Shown: positions 34,124 to 43,453 of the stretch, in pieces
Layout: every line of letters starts with the position of its first letter
Numbering within the stretch: the stretch's first letter is position 1
Assembly (NCBI RefSeq): GCF_963675905.1
Contig: NZ_OY780936.1
Location: 744,001-808,000 of the forward strand
Length of the DNA: 64,000 nt
DNA from: an uncultured Bacteroides sp.
Lineage (GTDB): Bacteria; Bacteroidota; Bacteroidia; Bacteroidales; Bacteroidaceae
Direction: 5' to 3'
Translations under genes and position numbers: made by a program
The notes under the pieces: generated by a model
Seen by the model: only the letters and a program-made list of their open reading frames with translations
Databases searched by the model: none
Told to the model about the DNA's origin: nothing

Positions 34124-35003
34124 AATTTTTATTGCTGATGTAACACAAATATCCAAGTTTGTAAAAAGCGAAAATATTCATGCTGGGATGGTTACTTAGC
34201 AACTCTTTTTTCATGAGTTCTCTTGTCTTTTTGAAGATAAAGGATAAGAGAACTTGTGATTTGTATTTTTTTACTTTATTAAACGTGCTCAATAAGCGTA
34301 CATTTCCGTTTAGTTTATCTGAATACCGATAAAGATTTTCAATACTCATCTCCGTTTTATGAAGAAAAGCATCGTTTTTTTCCAGTCCTAAGTGAAAAAG
34401 CGGATTGTCAATATGATTAATTTTTATTTTACGTTTTTCCAGCTCAATGCCCAAAGCAGTATCCTCATGGCCGTATCCTGAAAACGATTCGTCAAAAAGA
34501 ATTTTCTGGAAGATTCTTTTTCTGATCAGAAAGTTGAATGATGAGAATTTAGCATAAGGGTTTATATTACGTTCCTTTGCAGAATGTTCTTCTGCTGATA
34601 TTCCATAATAATAACGCAGGCTAAATTGTTTTGAAGGTATAGGACGATCATACAACAATCCTCCGCAGATTACATCATTGCCATGTATTGCTGAAACATA
34701 TTTTTGAAGAAAGTCATTACTGACGAGTCCTGCATCGCTATCTATAAATAATAGAAGATCGTATTGAGCTTTCTCTGATAAGAAATTCCTAATCCTGGCT
34801 CGTCCGATATTCTCTTTAAGTTCAATAAACATGCAATTGTTTAACCTGTTTATTTTTCGGTTGTTACGTTTCATCTCTTCCTTTGATGCATCATCTGCAA
34901 TAAGGATTTCAACAGGGAAGGATAATGTTTGCGCTTGACGGTGAAGTTCTTCTACAAGACCTAAACATTCATAATTATAAGTAGGAATAAGAATCGATAG
35001 CAT
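34116..35003 (-). CDS. Glycosyltransferase family 2
   Basis: A 295-aa cytoplasmic-face sugar transferase with a GT-A fold. The N-terminus LSILIPTYNYE and the region VEILIADDASKEE are the GT2 nucleotide-binding part; LLLFIDSDAGLV is the DxD motif; GYGHEDTALGIELEKRKIKI is the acceptor-side ED motif. A C-terminal helical tail of about 90 residues follows. The acceptor is unknown. Confidence 0.92.
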   Translation of the reverse strand: MLSILIPTYNYECLGLVEELHRQAQTLSFPVEILIADDASKEEMKRNNRKINRLNNCMFIELKENIGRARIRNFLSEKAQYDLLLFIDSDAGLVSNDFLQKYVSAIHGNDVICGGLLYDRPIPSKQFSLRYYYGISAEEHSAKERNINPYAKFSSFNFLIRKRIFQKILFDESFSGYGHEDTALGIELEKRKIKINHIDNPLFHLGLEKNDAFLHKTEMSIENLYRYSDKLNGNVRLLSTFNKVKKYKSQVLLSFIFKKTRELMKKELLSNHPSMNIFAFYKLGYLCYISNKNFK

Positions 35004-35023
35004 TTTTATTGTTCTATTTGTCG

Positions 35024-35031
35024 CAAATGTA
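35024..35031 (-). promoter_or_regulatory. -7 box of the GT2 gene
   Basis: TACATTTG on the minus strand, 20 bp before the GT2 start. Confidence 0.45.
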
Positions 35032-35085
35032 ATATAAATATTACTGATTTAGCTTAAATTCACTTAGTAAATTGAATGAAAAGCT

Positions 35086-35093
35086 TACCTTTG
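35086..35093 (+). promoter_or_regulatory. -7 box of the DUF5686 gene
   Basis: TACCTTTG on the plus strand, 22 bp before the ATG at 35116. The -33 region is weak. Confidence 0.5.
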
Positions 35094-35115
35094 TAGCTCA
35101 TTTTATTGATATTGT

Positions 35116-37719
35116 ATGAAACAACTATATATCAAGTTCGTTCTCGCATTGCTTGTTATTGCCCTTTCTTATGCAGCTTCAGCTCACTCAACTGTAGTTG
35201 TAGGTTCAGTTTCTGAAACGTCACCATCTCATTTGACAGGTGTTGTACGTGATTCTGTTACAAATGAGCCGATTCCTTATGCTTCTGTGTCTTATGAAGG
35301 CAAAGGTATTGGAAGTATTTCCGATATTAATGGAGCCTATCGTATTACTACACGTAAAGGTTGGAATGAAGTAACCTTTACAGCTGTAGGATATAGAAGG
35401 AAGACTGTTAGAATAGTTCCGGGAGTTACATCTAGACTTAGTATTAAGCTGCAATCTACCGATATACAGCTTACTGAAATTGTTGTAAAGCCTAAAAAGG
35501 AGAAATATTCCCGCAAGAATAATCCGGCTGTGGAATTGATGAAGAAAGTCATTGAGCATAAATCCAGTCAGCGACTGGAAGAAAATGATTTTTATCAATA
35601 CGATAAATATCAGAAGCTTACTACTTCAATCAATGATGTAAATCCTGATGATTTTGGCAAAGGAATATATAAGAAAATGCCATTTCTTGTTAATCAGGTT
35701 GAGCCTTGTCTGGAAACAAATAAGCTAATTATTCCTTTTTCTGTGCAGGAAACGGCTTCTCAAACTATTTTTAGAAAAAATCCAAAGGATGAGAAAACAA
35801 TTATTAAAGGGCTAAATACATCAGGAGTTGACGAGCTTTTCTCTACGGGAGATATGATGGGAAACATTCTTAAAGATGTATTCTCGGATGTGAATATTTA
35901 CGATGATGATATCCGTCTGTTGTCGAGCCGTTTTATAAGTCCTATCTCATCAAGTTCCGGGATATCTTTCTATAAGTTTTATATTATGGATACGCTGAAA
36001 GTAGACAGAGATTCATGTATTCATCTTACATTTGTTCCTAATAACTCACAGGACTTTGGTTTTACCGGTCATCTTTATATCTTGAAAGATTCTACTTATG
36101 CAGTAAAGAAGTGCATCATGAATCTTCCAAAGAAGACTGGTGTGAACTTTGTAGATAACCTCGATATTATTCAATCATACGAACAACTTCCTAACGGTCA
36201 ATGGGTGCTCAAAGATGATGATATGATTGTAGAACTATCGTTTGTGAAGAATTTGACGAAATTGCAGATTCGAAGAATAACGAGATACAACAATTATGCC
36301 TTCGATGAAGTTCAGCCAAAACTCTTTAAGCTGAAGGGAAATAATGTAAAAGAGGTAGACGCAATGATGAAGAATGATGAATTCTGGAATAAAGTGCGTC
36401 CGGTTCCACTTACAGATAAGGAAAACGGTATGGATCTGTTTATTCAGCATCTTGAAGAAATGCCAGGATTTAAATATATGATTATTGGTTTAAAGGCATT
36501 GATTGAAAATTATGTTGAAACCGGCAGCAAGGGGCATCCAAGTAAATTCGATTTCGGACCAATGAATACTATTATAGGTAGTAACAGTATTGAAGGGCTT
36601 CGTCTGAGAATTAGTGGACAAACAACAGCCAAACTGTTCCCTCAGCTTTTCCTTAGTGGATATTATGCATACGGATTCAAGGATAACCGTTCTAAATATA
36701 AAGGAATGGTGGAATATACATTTGATAAGAAAGAGTTCCTGGCAAGAGAATTCCCTAAACATTCCATTTCTTTCTCTTATATGTATGATGTAATGTCTCC
36801 TATGGATAAGTTTCTGAAGACGGATAAAGATAATATGTTTGTGGGATTGAAAACCACAACCGTAGACCAGATGTCTTATGTGCGCGATGCTCAATTTAAG
36901 TACGAGCGCGAAACAATGTCCGGCTTCTCTGTTGCAATGACAGTAAAGAATCGTAATGACGAACCTACAGGTAATCTTTTCTATATAAAGAATGATGAGG
37001 CTAAAACAAATGTTCACGATATAACAACAACCGAAGCTTCTTTGCAACTTAGGTTTGCACCGGGAGAAACATTTATTAATACCAAACAACGCAGATTGCC
37101 AATCAATTTTGATGCGCCAATCTTTACTCTTTCTCATACAATGGGTATTGAAGATATACTTGGTGGTGATTATAAATTCAATTATACGGAAGCAGGTGTT
37201 TATAAAAGATTCTGGCTTAAATCTTGGGGTAGACTGGATGCTTATGTTAAAGCTGGTAAGCAATGGGATAAGGTTCCTTTTCCATTATTGATTATGCCGG
37301 CAGCCAACCTTTCTTACATTACACAAAGAGAGACGTTTAACTTGATCAACAACATGGAATTCCTGAATGATAAGTTTGCTTCATTAGATCTGACTTATGA
37401 TTTGAACGGAAGATTATTTAATCGTATTCCTTTGATTAAGACTCTTAAGTGGAGAGAAGTCTTTAAGTTTAAAGCATTATACGGAGGTTTGAGCGATAAG
37501 AATAATCCCGATTTAAGTAGTGGTTTGTTCTTGTTCCCAACTCGTGATGGAGTACCAACCAGTTACGCTATGGGTAAGCAACCATATATGGAATTCAGTG
37601 TGGGAATTTACAATATATTTAAATTGATTCATATTGAATATACCCGTCGTTTAAACTATCTTGATCATCCAGGTATAAATAAAGATGGTATTCGCCTTGC
37701 AATAATGCTCAACTTCTAA
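35116..37719 (+). CDS. DUF5686 outer-membrane protein with carboxypeptidase-like plug domain
   Basis: An 867-aa exported protein. The signal peptide ends near ASAHS; residues about 39-120 are the CarboxypepD_reg-like domain (LTGVVRDSVTNEPIPYASVS); the long remainder is the DUF5686 body with alternating amphipathic strands and an aromatic C-terminus (RLAIMLNF), as in outer-membrane beta-barrels. A TonB box is not evident. The family is widespread in Bacteroidetes without a defined substrate. Confidence 0.9.
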   Translation: MKQLYIKFVLALLVIALSYAASAHSTVVVGSVSETSPSHLTGVVRDSVTNEPIPYASVSYEGKGIGSISDINGAYRITTRKGWNEVTFTAVGYRRKTVRIVPGVTSRLSIKLQSTDIQLTEIVVKPKKEKYSRKNNPAVELMKKVIEHKSSQRLEENDFYQYDKYQKLTTSINDVNPDDFGKGIYKKMPFLVNQVEPCLETNKLIIPFSVQETASQTIFRKNPKDEKTIIKGLNTSGVDELFSTGDMMGNILKDVFSDVNIYDDDIRLLSSRFISPISSSSGISFYKFYIMDTLKVDRDSCIHLTFVPNNSQDFGFTGHLYILKDSTYAVKKCIMNLPKKTGVNFVDNLDIIQSYEQLPNGQWVLKDDDMIVELSFVKNLTKLQIRRITRYNNYAFDEVQPKLFKLKGNNVKEVDAMMKNDEFWNKVRPVPLTDKENGMDLFIQHLEEMPGFKYMIIGLKALIENYVETGSKGHPSKFDFGPMNTIIGSNSIEGLRLRISGQTTAKLFPQLFLSGYYAYGFKDNRSKYKGMVEYTFDKKEFLAREFPKHSISFSYMYDVMSPMDKFLKTDKDNMFVGLKTTTVDQMSYVRDAQFKYERETMSGFSVAMTVKNRNDEPTGNLFYIKNDEAKTNVHDITTTEASLQLRFAPGETFINTKQRRLPINFDAPIFTLSHTMGIEDILGGDYKFNYTEAGVYKRFWLKSWGRLDAYVKAGKQWDKVPFPLLIMPAANLSYITQRETFNLINNMEFLNDKFASLDLTYDLNGRLFNRIPLIKTLKWREVFKFKALYGGLSDKNNPDLSSGLFLFPTRDGVPTSYAMGKQPYMEFSVGIYNIFKLIHIEYTRRLNYLDHPGINKDGIRLAIMLNF

Positions 37720-37752
37720 AGAAGTATTCTGAATCTGTCTATATAACATTTA

Positions 37753-37844
37753 ATATCTTGTACAAAAGATTGCATTCTTCTGTACAAAACAATTAATTCT
37801 CTTGTACAGAAGAAATCATTCTTTTGTACAGGAGAATTTTCTTT
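37753..37844 (+). repeat. Tandem array of four TGTACA palindromes, 22-bp period
   Basis: TGTACA occurs at 37759, 37781, 37803 and 37825, exactly 22 bp apart. Each core lies in a longer imperfect dyad of the form TTCTnnTGTACAnnAGAA. The array fills the DUF5686-rarA gap, about 60 bp before the rarA -7 box. It is noncoding, too short in period for CRISPR, and matches no transposon end I know. It may be a phased protein-binding array or a mobile palindromic element. Confidence 0.9.
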
Positions 37845-37902
37845 TCCCGCCATCGGTTTTAAAATCTTTGGCCGAGAATTATCCTTTTTAAATATTAATA
37901 TG

Positions 37903-37910
37903 TACATTTG
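37903..37910 (+). promoter_or_regulatory. -7 box of rarA
   Basis: TACATTTG, 23 bp before the rarA ATG at 37934. Confidence 0.5.
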
Positions 37911-37933
37911 CTTTTTCATATAACAATAACGAA

Positions 37934-39208
37934 ATGGCACAACCATTAGCAGAAAGACTCCGGCCAAAGTCGCTTGATGACTATATTGGCCAGAAACATT
38001 TAGTGGGAGAAGGGGCAATCTTGCGTAAGATGATAGACGCAGGACGCATTTCGTCATTTATTCTTTGGGGACCTCCCGGAGTAGGTAAAACTACGCTTGC
38101 GCAGATTATAGCCAACAAACTTGAAACTCCCTTTTATACATTGAGTGCAGTCAGCTCAGGCGTAAAAGATGTGCGCGATGTAATTGAAAAAGCAAAAAGT
38201 GGACGTTTCTTTTCACAAGCCAGCCCTATACTATTTATAGATGAAATTCATCGTTTCAGTAAATCACAGCAGGATTCCTTGCTGGGTGCTGTTGAGAAGG
38301 GGATAGTTACACTTATTGGTGCAACAACAGAAAATCCTTCCTTTGAGGTAATTCGTCCGTTACTTTCCCGTTGTCAGCTTTATGTGCTTAAATCATTAGA
38401 AAAAGAAGATTTACTTCAGCTTATAGATCGTGCTATAAAAGAGGATCATATCCTGAAGAGTAAAAATATAGTAGTCAAAGAGTCAGATGCCATGCTTCGC
38501 TATTCCGGTGGAGATGCACGCAAGTTGCTTAATATACTTGAGCTGGTTGTTGAGTCTGATACTGAAGATCCAATAGAGATTACCGATGAAAAGGTGGTTG
38601 ACAGGCTTCAGCAAAATCCATTGGCTTATGATAAAGACGGAGAAATGCATTATGATATTATTTCCGCTTTTATAAAAAGTATTCGTGGAAGTGATCCCGA
38701 CGGAGCAATTTATTGGCTGGCCCGCATGGTGGAAGGGGGAGAAGATCCTGCCTTTATTGCCCGCCGATTGGTTATTTCTGCTTCAGAAGATATCGGTTTG
38801 GCAAATCCAAATGCATTGCTACTCGCCAATGCCTGCTTTGATACGCTGATGAAAATAGGATGGCCCGAAGGACGCATACCATTGGCACAGACAACTATTT
38901 ATCTGGCAACAAGTCCCAAAAGTAATTCGGCCTACAACGCCATTAATGATGCACTGGAATTAGTTCGGAATACAGGTAATCTGCCTGTGCCGTTACACCT
39001 GCGCAATGCTCCTACAAAGCTGATGAAACAGTTGGGATATGGCAATGACTATAAATATGCACATAATTATGAAGGGCATTTTGTAAAACAACAATTTCTT
39101 CCCGAGGAATTGAAAAACCAATCAATCTGGCATCCGCAACCAAATCCGGCGGAGGCTAAACTCAAAGAACATATGGTACAACTCTGGGGAGATCGTTATA
39201 AAGAATAA
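37934..39208 (+). CDS. rarA: Replication-associated recombination protein RarA (MgsA), AAA+ ATPase
   Basis: A 424-aa AAA+ protein related to clamp loaders that acts at stalled forks. The N-terminal motif PLAERLRPKSLDDYIGQ, Walker A GPPGVGKT (46-53), Walker B FIDEIHRF (DEIH at 103-106), sensor GATTENPSFEV and the C-terminal tetramerisation domain (RGSDPDGAIYWLARMVEGGE) are complete. A D-2-hydroxyacid dehydrogenase follows after 20 bp. Confidence 0.97.
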   Translation: MAQPLAERLRPKSLDDYIGQKHLVGEGAILRKMIDAGRISSFILWGPPGVGKTTLAQIIANKLETPFYTLSAVSSGVKDVRDVIEKAKSGRFFSQASPILFIDEIHRFSKSQQDSLLGAVEKGIVTLIGATTENPSFEVIRPLLSRCQLYVLKSLEKEDLLQLIDRAIKEDHILKSKNIVVKESDAMLRYSGGDARKLLNILELVVESDTEDPIEITDEKVVDRLQQNPLAYDKDGEMHYDIISAFIKSIRGSDPDGAIYWLARMVEGGEDPAFIARRLVISASEDIGLANPNALLLANACFDTLMKIGWPEGRIPLAQTTIYLATSPKSNSAYNAINDALELVRNTGNLPVPLHLRNAPTKLMKQLGYGNDYKYAHNYEGHFVKQQFLPEELKNQSIWHPQPNPAEAKLKEHMVQLWGDRYKE

Positions 39209-39228
39209 ATTCTAAATTTAATTTGAAT

Positions 39229-40185
39229 ATGAAAATTGTAGTATTAGACGGTTATGGAATGAATCCGGGCGATTTATCGTGGGATGAACTTAAGGCTTTG
39301 GGTGATTGTACAATTTATGATCGCACTTCTGCAGCAGATGTTGTTGCTCGTTCCAAAGATGCAGACGTTATATTAACTAATAAAGTAGAGATTAATGCTG
39401 AGGTAATTGCTGCTCTTCCAGAGCTGAAATATATTGGCGTAACTGCTACCGGATTTAATGTTGTAGATGTTACGGCAGCGAAAGAACGTGGAATCGTTGT
39501 TACCAATACTCCTGCTTACAGTACTATTTCGGTTGCTCAGATGGCATTTGCTCATATTTTGAATATAACTCAGAATGTGGCACATCATTCTAACGAAGTA
39601 AAAAATGGCCGATGGACCAACAGCGAGGATTTCTGCTTCTGGGATACTCCACTTACAGAACTGAGCGGACTAAAACTTGGTATCGTGGGACTTGGACGTA
39701 CTGGTATGGCTACGGCTCGCGTTGCATTTGGTTTTGGAATGAGTGTTTGTGCTTATACTTCTAAATCACAGCTTCAATTGCCACCGGAAATTAAGATGAT
39801 GACAAAAGATGAAATTTTCACTGAATGTGATATTATTAGTCTTCATTGTCCGCTAACCGAAGAAACCCGCGAACTTGTTGATGCAAAACGTCTGGCAAGT
39901 ATGAAATCAACGGCTATCCTTATCAACACCGGTCGTGGTTCGCTTATCAATGAGCAAGACTTGGCTGATGCTTTGAATAAAGGAGTTATTTATGCTGCCG
40001 GATTAGATGTATTGTCATCTGAACCTCCACGTGCAGATAATCCGTTACTTACAGCTAAGAACTGTTTCATCACTCCTCATATAGCATGGGCTACTAAAGC
40101 TTCTCGTGTGAGACTGATGAGTATTGTTGTAGAAAATATTAAAGCATACTCAGCTGGTAAACCGGTTAATAATGTAGCAAAATAA
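39229..40185 (+). CDS. D-2-hydroxyacid dehydrogenase (glycerate dehydrogenase-like)
   Basis: A 318-aa NAD-dependent oxidoreductase reducing 2-keto acids such as hydroxypyruvate. The ATG at 39229 is preferred to the TTG two codons upstream. The Rossmann motif is GIVGLGRTGMATA; the catalytic triad lies in INTGRGS (Arg), GLDVLSSEP (Glu) and ITPHIAWAT (His). Exact substrate not fixed by sequence. It is 20 bp after rarA and ends in a terminator. Confidence 0.9.
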   Translation: MKIVVLDGYGMNPGDLSWDELKALGDCTIYDRTSAADVVARSKDADVILTNKVEINAEVIAALPELKYIGVTATGFNVVDVTAAKERGIVVTNTPAYSTISVAQMAFAHILNITQNVAHHSNEVKNGRWTNSEDFCFWDTPLTELSGLKLGIVGLGRTGMATARVAFGFGMSVCAYTSKSQLQLPPEIKMMTKDEIFTECDIISLHCPLTEETRELVDAKRLASMKSTAILINTGRGSLINEQDLADALNKGVIYAAGLDVLSSEPPRADNPLLTAKNCFITPHIAWATKASRVRLMSIVVENIKAYSAGKPVNNVAK

Positions 40186-40214
40186 TAACTGATAATTCGT
40201 TATAATTGTATAAA

Positions 40215-40256
40215 GAAGAGGTTGTTGCTTTTAAATAAAGTAACAGCCTCTTTTTA
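40215..40256 (+). terminator. Terminator after the hydroxyacid dehydrogenase
   Basis: AGAGGTTGTT and the complementary TAACAGCCTCT form an imperfect stem (one bulge), followed by five T. Confidence 0.75.
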
Positions 40257-40269
40257 TTTAAAAAACATT

Positions 40270-40349
40270 TTCTATTGGAAACTTGTTTTATTAGAAAATA
40301 GTAATACCTTTGCGAAATAATTCCATTGGAAAATATTAATATTGGAATT
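40270..40349 (+). promoter_or_regulatory. Promoter with candidate operators for the sulfur-transfer enzyme
   Basis: The promoter is TTG (40283-40285), 19 bp, then TACCTTTG (40305-40312). It is bracketed by two almost identical dyads, TTCTATTGGAAA (40270-40281) and TTCCATTGGAAA (40321-40332), with a third half-site TATTGGAA at 40340-40347. Their position on both sides of the -33/-7 boxes suits a repressor; the MarR-type gene at 42864-43229 is the natural candidate. Confidence 0.6.
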
Positions 40350-40382
40350 TTATAAATGGTTATCTAAAAAACATAATAGGAA

Positions 40383-42848
40383 ATGAGTAAAGAAAAGTAC
40401 ATTATTATTGGAGGAGTAGCTGGAGGTGCAACAACAGCTGCCAGAATCAGACGTATAAATGAGGATGTTGAGATTGTCTTGTTCGAAAAGGGAGATTATA
40501 TCTCTTATGCTAATTGTGGTCTACCTTATTATATAGGTGGAGTTATAAGCGAACGTGAAAATTTATTTTTGCAAACTCCGGAATCGTTTGGCTTACGTTT
40601 CAATATAGATGTAAGAGTTCATTCGGAAGTAATCAGTATTGATCGCAATAACAAAGAAGTTATTGTTCGTTCTCAAAGCGGAGAAGAATACAAAGAGAAA
40701 TACGATAAGCTTTTGTTATCTCCGGGAGCTGCACCTGTTCGTCCTGCTTTTCCTGGAATTGATTTAGATGGCATTTTTACTTTACGTAATGTAAATGATA
40801 CAGATGCCATAAAAAACTATATGGATACCCATTCGGTGAAAAAGGCTGTTGTAGTTGGAGCCGGATTCATCGGTTTGGAGATGGCCGAGAATCTTCAGCA
40901 TGCCGGAGCAGAAGTTTCCATCATTGAAATGCTCAATCAGGTAATGCCACCAATTGATTATTCAATGGCCTCACTTGTACATCAACACTTGCAGGATAAA
41001 GGGGTAAATCTGTATCTGGAACATGCTGTTAGTGCGTTTACAAAAAAAGGAAATTCCATCGAGGTGGTATTTAAAAACGGCAAATGTATAATGGCCGACC
41101 TGGTAATTCTATCCATTGGTGTACGTCCCGAAACTACATTGGCTAAACAAGCCGGTCTGAAAATAGGAGAGAGGGGAGGTATTGCGGTAAACGATTACTT
41201 GCAGACTTCCGACGAAAATATTTATGCTGTTGGTGATGCTATTGAGTATAAGCATCCTATAACTGGGAAACCATGGCTCAATTATCTGGCTGGTCCGGCC
41301 AACAGACAAGCACGTATATGTGCAGACAATATGTTACTTGGTAACAAAATAAAATATGAAGGAGCTATAGGAACTGCAATAGCAAAAGTCTTCGATCTGA
41401 CTGTTGCTTCTACAGGAATGGCTGCAAAGCAATTAAAGAAAGAAGAAATCCCTTATATATCTTCAGTAACTCATTCGGGTTCTCATGCCGGTTATTATCC
41501 TAACGCTCTACAAATGAGTATTAAAATCACCTTTAGTCCGGAGAACGGAAAACTTTATGGTGCTCAGATTGTGGGATACGATGGCGTTGATAAACGACTC
41601 GACCAGATAGCACTGCTGATTAAACAACAAGGTACGATTTATGATTTGATTCAACTGGAACATGCGTATGCTCCTCCTTTCTCATCAGCAAAAGATCCTA
41701 TTGCTATTGCCGGATATGTGGCAGAGAACATTCTGCTGAAAAGAATGAATATTATTACCTGGAGACAACTGCAACAAGCTCAGGATGGTATAATTCTGGA
41801 TGTGCGTACTCCTGATGAATTCTCACTGGGAGCAATTCCGGGTGCAGTAAATATTCCAATAGATGGAATTAGAGATCATTTGAACGAAATTCCTCAGGAT
41901 AAAAACATTTATATCTATTGCGCAGTAGGACTGAGAGGTTATCTTGCTTCAAGAGTGCTGATGCAGCATGGTTTTAACAATGTGTTTAATCTGTCGGGAG
42001 GATATAAGCTATATCAGGCAGCAACAACTCCTGTAGTTCTTAATGATAAAGACATGATTGCCTGCTCTTTAGGCTTGGGAGATAGCAATGCTAATAAAAT
42101 GGAGATAGAAACTATCAAGATAGATGCTTGTGGATTGCAATGCCCTGGCCCTATCATGAAATTGAAAAAGAGTATAGAAGATATTAATATTGGCGAACGT
42201 CTCGAAGTTATCTCAACCGATCCGGCTTTTCGTCGTGATTCTCAGGCGTGGTGTAATATGACAGGACATAAAATGATCTCACAATCAGCCGATTCTGGCA
42301 AATATATTTCAGTTATTGAAAAAGTGGAAAAGAAGAAAGTTTCTAATGAAATTAGCGAAGTATCAGTCGAAAATAACAATAAGGGGAAAACTTTTATCAT
42401 GTTTAGTGATGATTTAGACAAAGCTTTGGCTACTTTTGTACTCGCAAATGGAGCAGTTGCTACAGGAGAGAAGGTAACTATCTTCTTTACGTTCTGGGGA
42501 TTGAATGCAATTAAGATAACAAAAAAACCAAAAGTTCAGAAAGACATCTTTGGAAAAATGTTTTCGATGATGCTTCCTTCGGATACTATGGCATTGAAGC
42601 TTTCTAAAATGCACATGATGGGAATTGGCAGTAAAATGATGCGGTTTATCATGAAAAAGAAAGGCATCGATTCTTTGGAATCATTACGCCAACAAGCTAT
42701 TGATAGTGGAGTGGAATTTATTGCTTGTCAGATGTCAATGGATGTAATGGGAGTGAAAGAAGAAGAACTGCTCGATAATGTTACAATTGGAGGAGTGGCT
42801 ACATATATGGAACGAGCTGACAAATCCAATATCAACCTGTTTATTTGA
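40383..42848 (+). CDS. CoA-disulfide reductase / rhodanese / TusA / DsrE-like fusion
   Basis: An 821-aa cytoplasmic flavoenzyme fused to three sulfur-carrier modules. Residues 1-450 are a CoA-disulfide reductase/NADH oxidase-like FAD domain with redox Cys45 (SYANCGLPYY). About 455-555 is a rhodanese with active-site Cys513 (YIYCAVGLRG). About 578-648 is TusA-like, with DACGLQCPGP and acceptor Cys587. About 665-821 is DsrE2-like with Cys782 (FIACQMSMDVMG). The order suggests persulfide made or taken up at one site is passed between modules. The subfamily is known in anaerobes; the physiological donor is open. MarR gene downstream. Confidence 0.92.
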   Translation: MSKEKYIIIGGVAGGATTAARIRRINEDVEIVLFEKGDYISYANCGLPYYIGGVISERENLFLQTPESFGLRFNIDVRVHSEVISIDRNNKEVIVRSQSGEEYKEKYDKLLLSPGAAPVRPAFPGIDLDGIFTLRNVNDTDAIKNYMDTHSVKKAVVVGAGFIGLEMAENLQHAGAEVSIIEMLNQVMPPIDYSMASLVHQHLQDKGVNLYLEHAVSAFTKKGNSIEVVFKNGKCIMADLVILSIGVRPETTLAKQAGLKIGERGGIAVNDYLQTSDENIYAVGDAIEYKHPITGKPWLNYLAGPANRQARICADNMLLGNKIKYEGAIGTAIAKVFDLTVASTGMAAKQLKKEEIPYISSVTHSGSHAGYYPNALQMSIKITFSPENGKLYGAQIVGYDGVDKRLDQIALLIKQQGTIYDLIQLEHAYAPPFSSAKDPIAIAGYVAENILLKRMNIITWRQLQQAQDGIILDVRTPDEFSLGAIPGAVNIPIDGIRDHLNEIPQDKNIYIYCAVGLRGYLASRVLMQHGFNNVFNLSGGYKLYQAATTPVVLNDKDMIACSLGLGDSNANKMEIETIKIDACGLQCPGPIMKLKKSIEDINIGERLEVISTDPAFRRDSQAWCNMTGHKMISQSADSGKYISVIEKVEKKKVSNEISEVSVENNNKGKTFIMFSDDLDKALATFVLANGAVATGEKVTIFFTFWGLNAIKITKKPKVQKDIFGKMFSMMLPSDTMALKLSKMHMMGIGSKMMRFIMKKKGIDSLESLRQQAIDSGVEFIACQMSMDVMGVKEEELLDNVTIGGVATYMERADKSNINLFI

Positions 42849-42863
42849 TAATAATTGAAAGAA

Positions 42864-43229
42864 ATGATAAAAGTAATCTGTCAGCTGAGAGACATTAATA
42901 TTGCCATGAATGATCTTGAAATACAGCTGAATGATAAATATGGCGTTGGTTTAAATGAAGCAATGGCTCTCTGTTGTCTTTCGGAAGGTCGTTTGTCGGC
43001 ATCCGAAATTGCAGAAATGACTGGGATGACATCATCTCACTGTTCTAAAGTAATAAGGTCTGTTGAACAGAAGATGCTTATTGAACGTAGTCTGGGAGAA
43101 AATGATAAGCGACAAATGTACTTTAATCTGAATAAAGAGGGAAAGAAGGTTTTGTCGCAGATAAAATGTAAAGGTCTTGTTTTACCGGAAATCTTGCAAC
43201 CTGTCCTTGGACATTGTGATGAAGAATAG
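42864..43229 (+). CDS. MarR-family transcriptional regulator
   Basis: A 121-aa winged-helix repressor; the ATG at 42864 is preferred to a TTG three codons earlier. The DNA-binding part is RLSASEIAEMTGMTSSHCSK with the wing SLGENDKRQMYFNLNKEGKK. One Cys (Cys49 of SHCSK) in the recognition helix and others in QLRD/CC could sense thiols. It starts 15 bp after the sulfur-transfer fusion, and its operators may be the TTCYATTGGAAA dyads before that gene (inference). Confidence 0.88.
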   Translation: MIKVICQLRDINIAMNDLEIQLNDKYGVGLNEAMALCCLSEGRLSASEIAEMTGMTSSHCSKVIRSVEQKMLIERSLGENDKRQMYFNLNKEGKKVLSQIKCKGLVLPEILQPVLGHCDEE

Positions 43230-43256
43230 CTAGATACATTTCTTTCTTTAGATAAC

Positions 43257-43294
43257 AAAAGCACGGTGGTCTTATTAATTCCACCGTGCTTTTT
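43257..43294 (+). terminator. Terminator after the MarR gene
   Basis: AAAAGCACGGTGG and CCACCGTGCTTTTTT form a strong stem with a T tail. Confidence 0.92.
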
Positions 43295-43453
43295 TGCTTT
43301 AATTCTAAATAGGAACGTTTTTAGACTTTGTATTTTATTGAAAATGAGGGATGAAACACTTTTTAACTCGAATAACTGCTTGTAAATAGAAAAACATAAG
43401 GTTGTTTTCTGACAATACGTTTTACTTTTTTGCTTAACAGGTTGATAATAAGC

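Noticed and set aside
36490-37263. 257-codon minus-strand ORF inside the DUF5686 gene
   Set aside because: It lies entirely within a clear beta-barrel-type protein on the plus strand; its His/Ile/Cys-rich translation has no domain features.
37753-37844. CRISPR-like array
   Set aside because: Period is 22 bp, the repeat core is a 6-bp palindrome and spacers are partly alike; no cas genes lie anywhere in the window. The same holds for 56799-56889.
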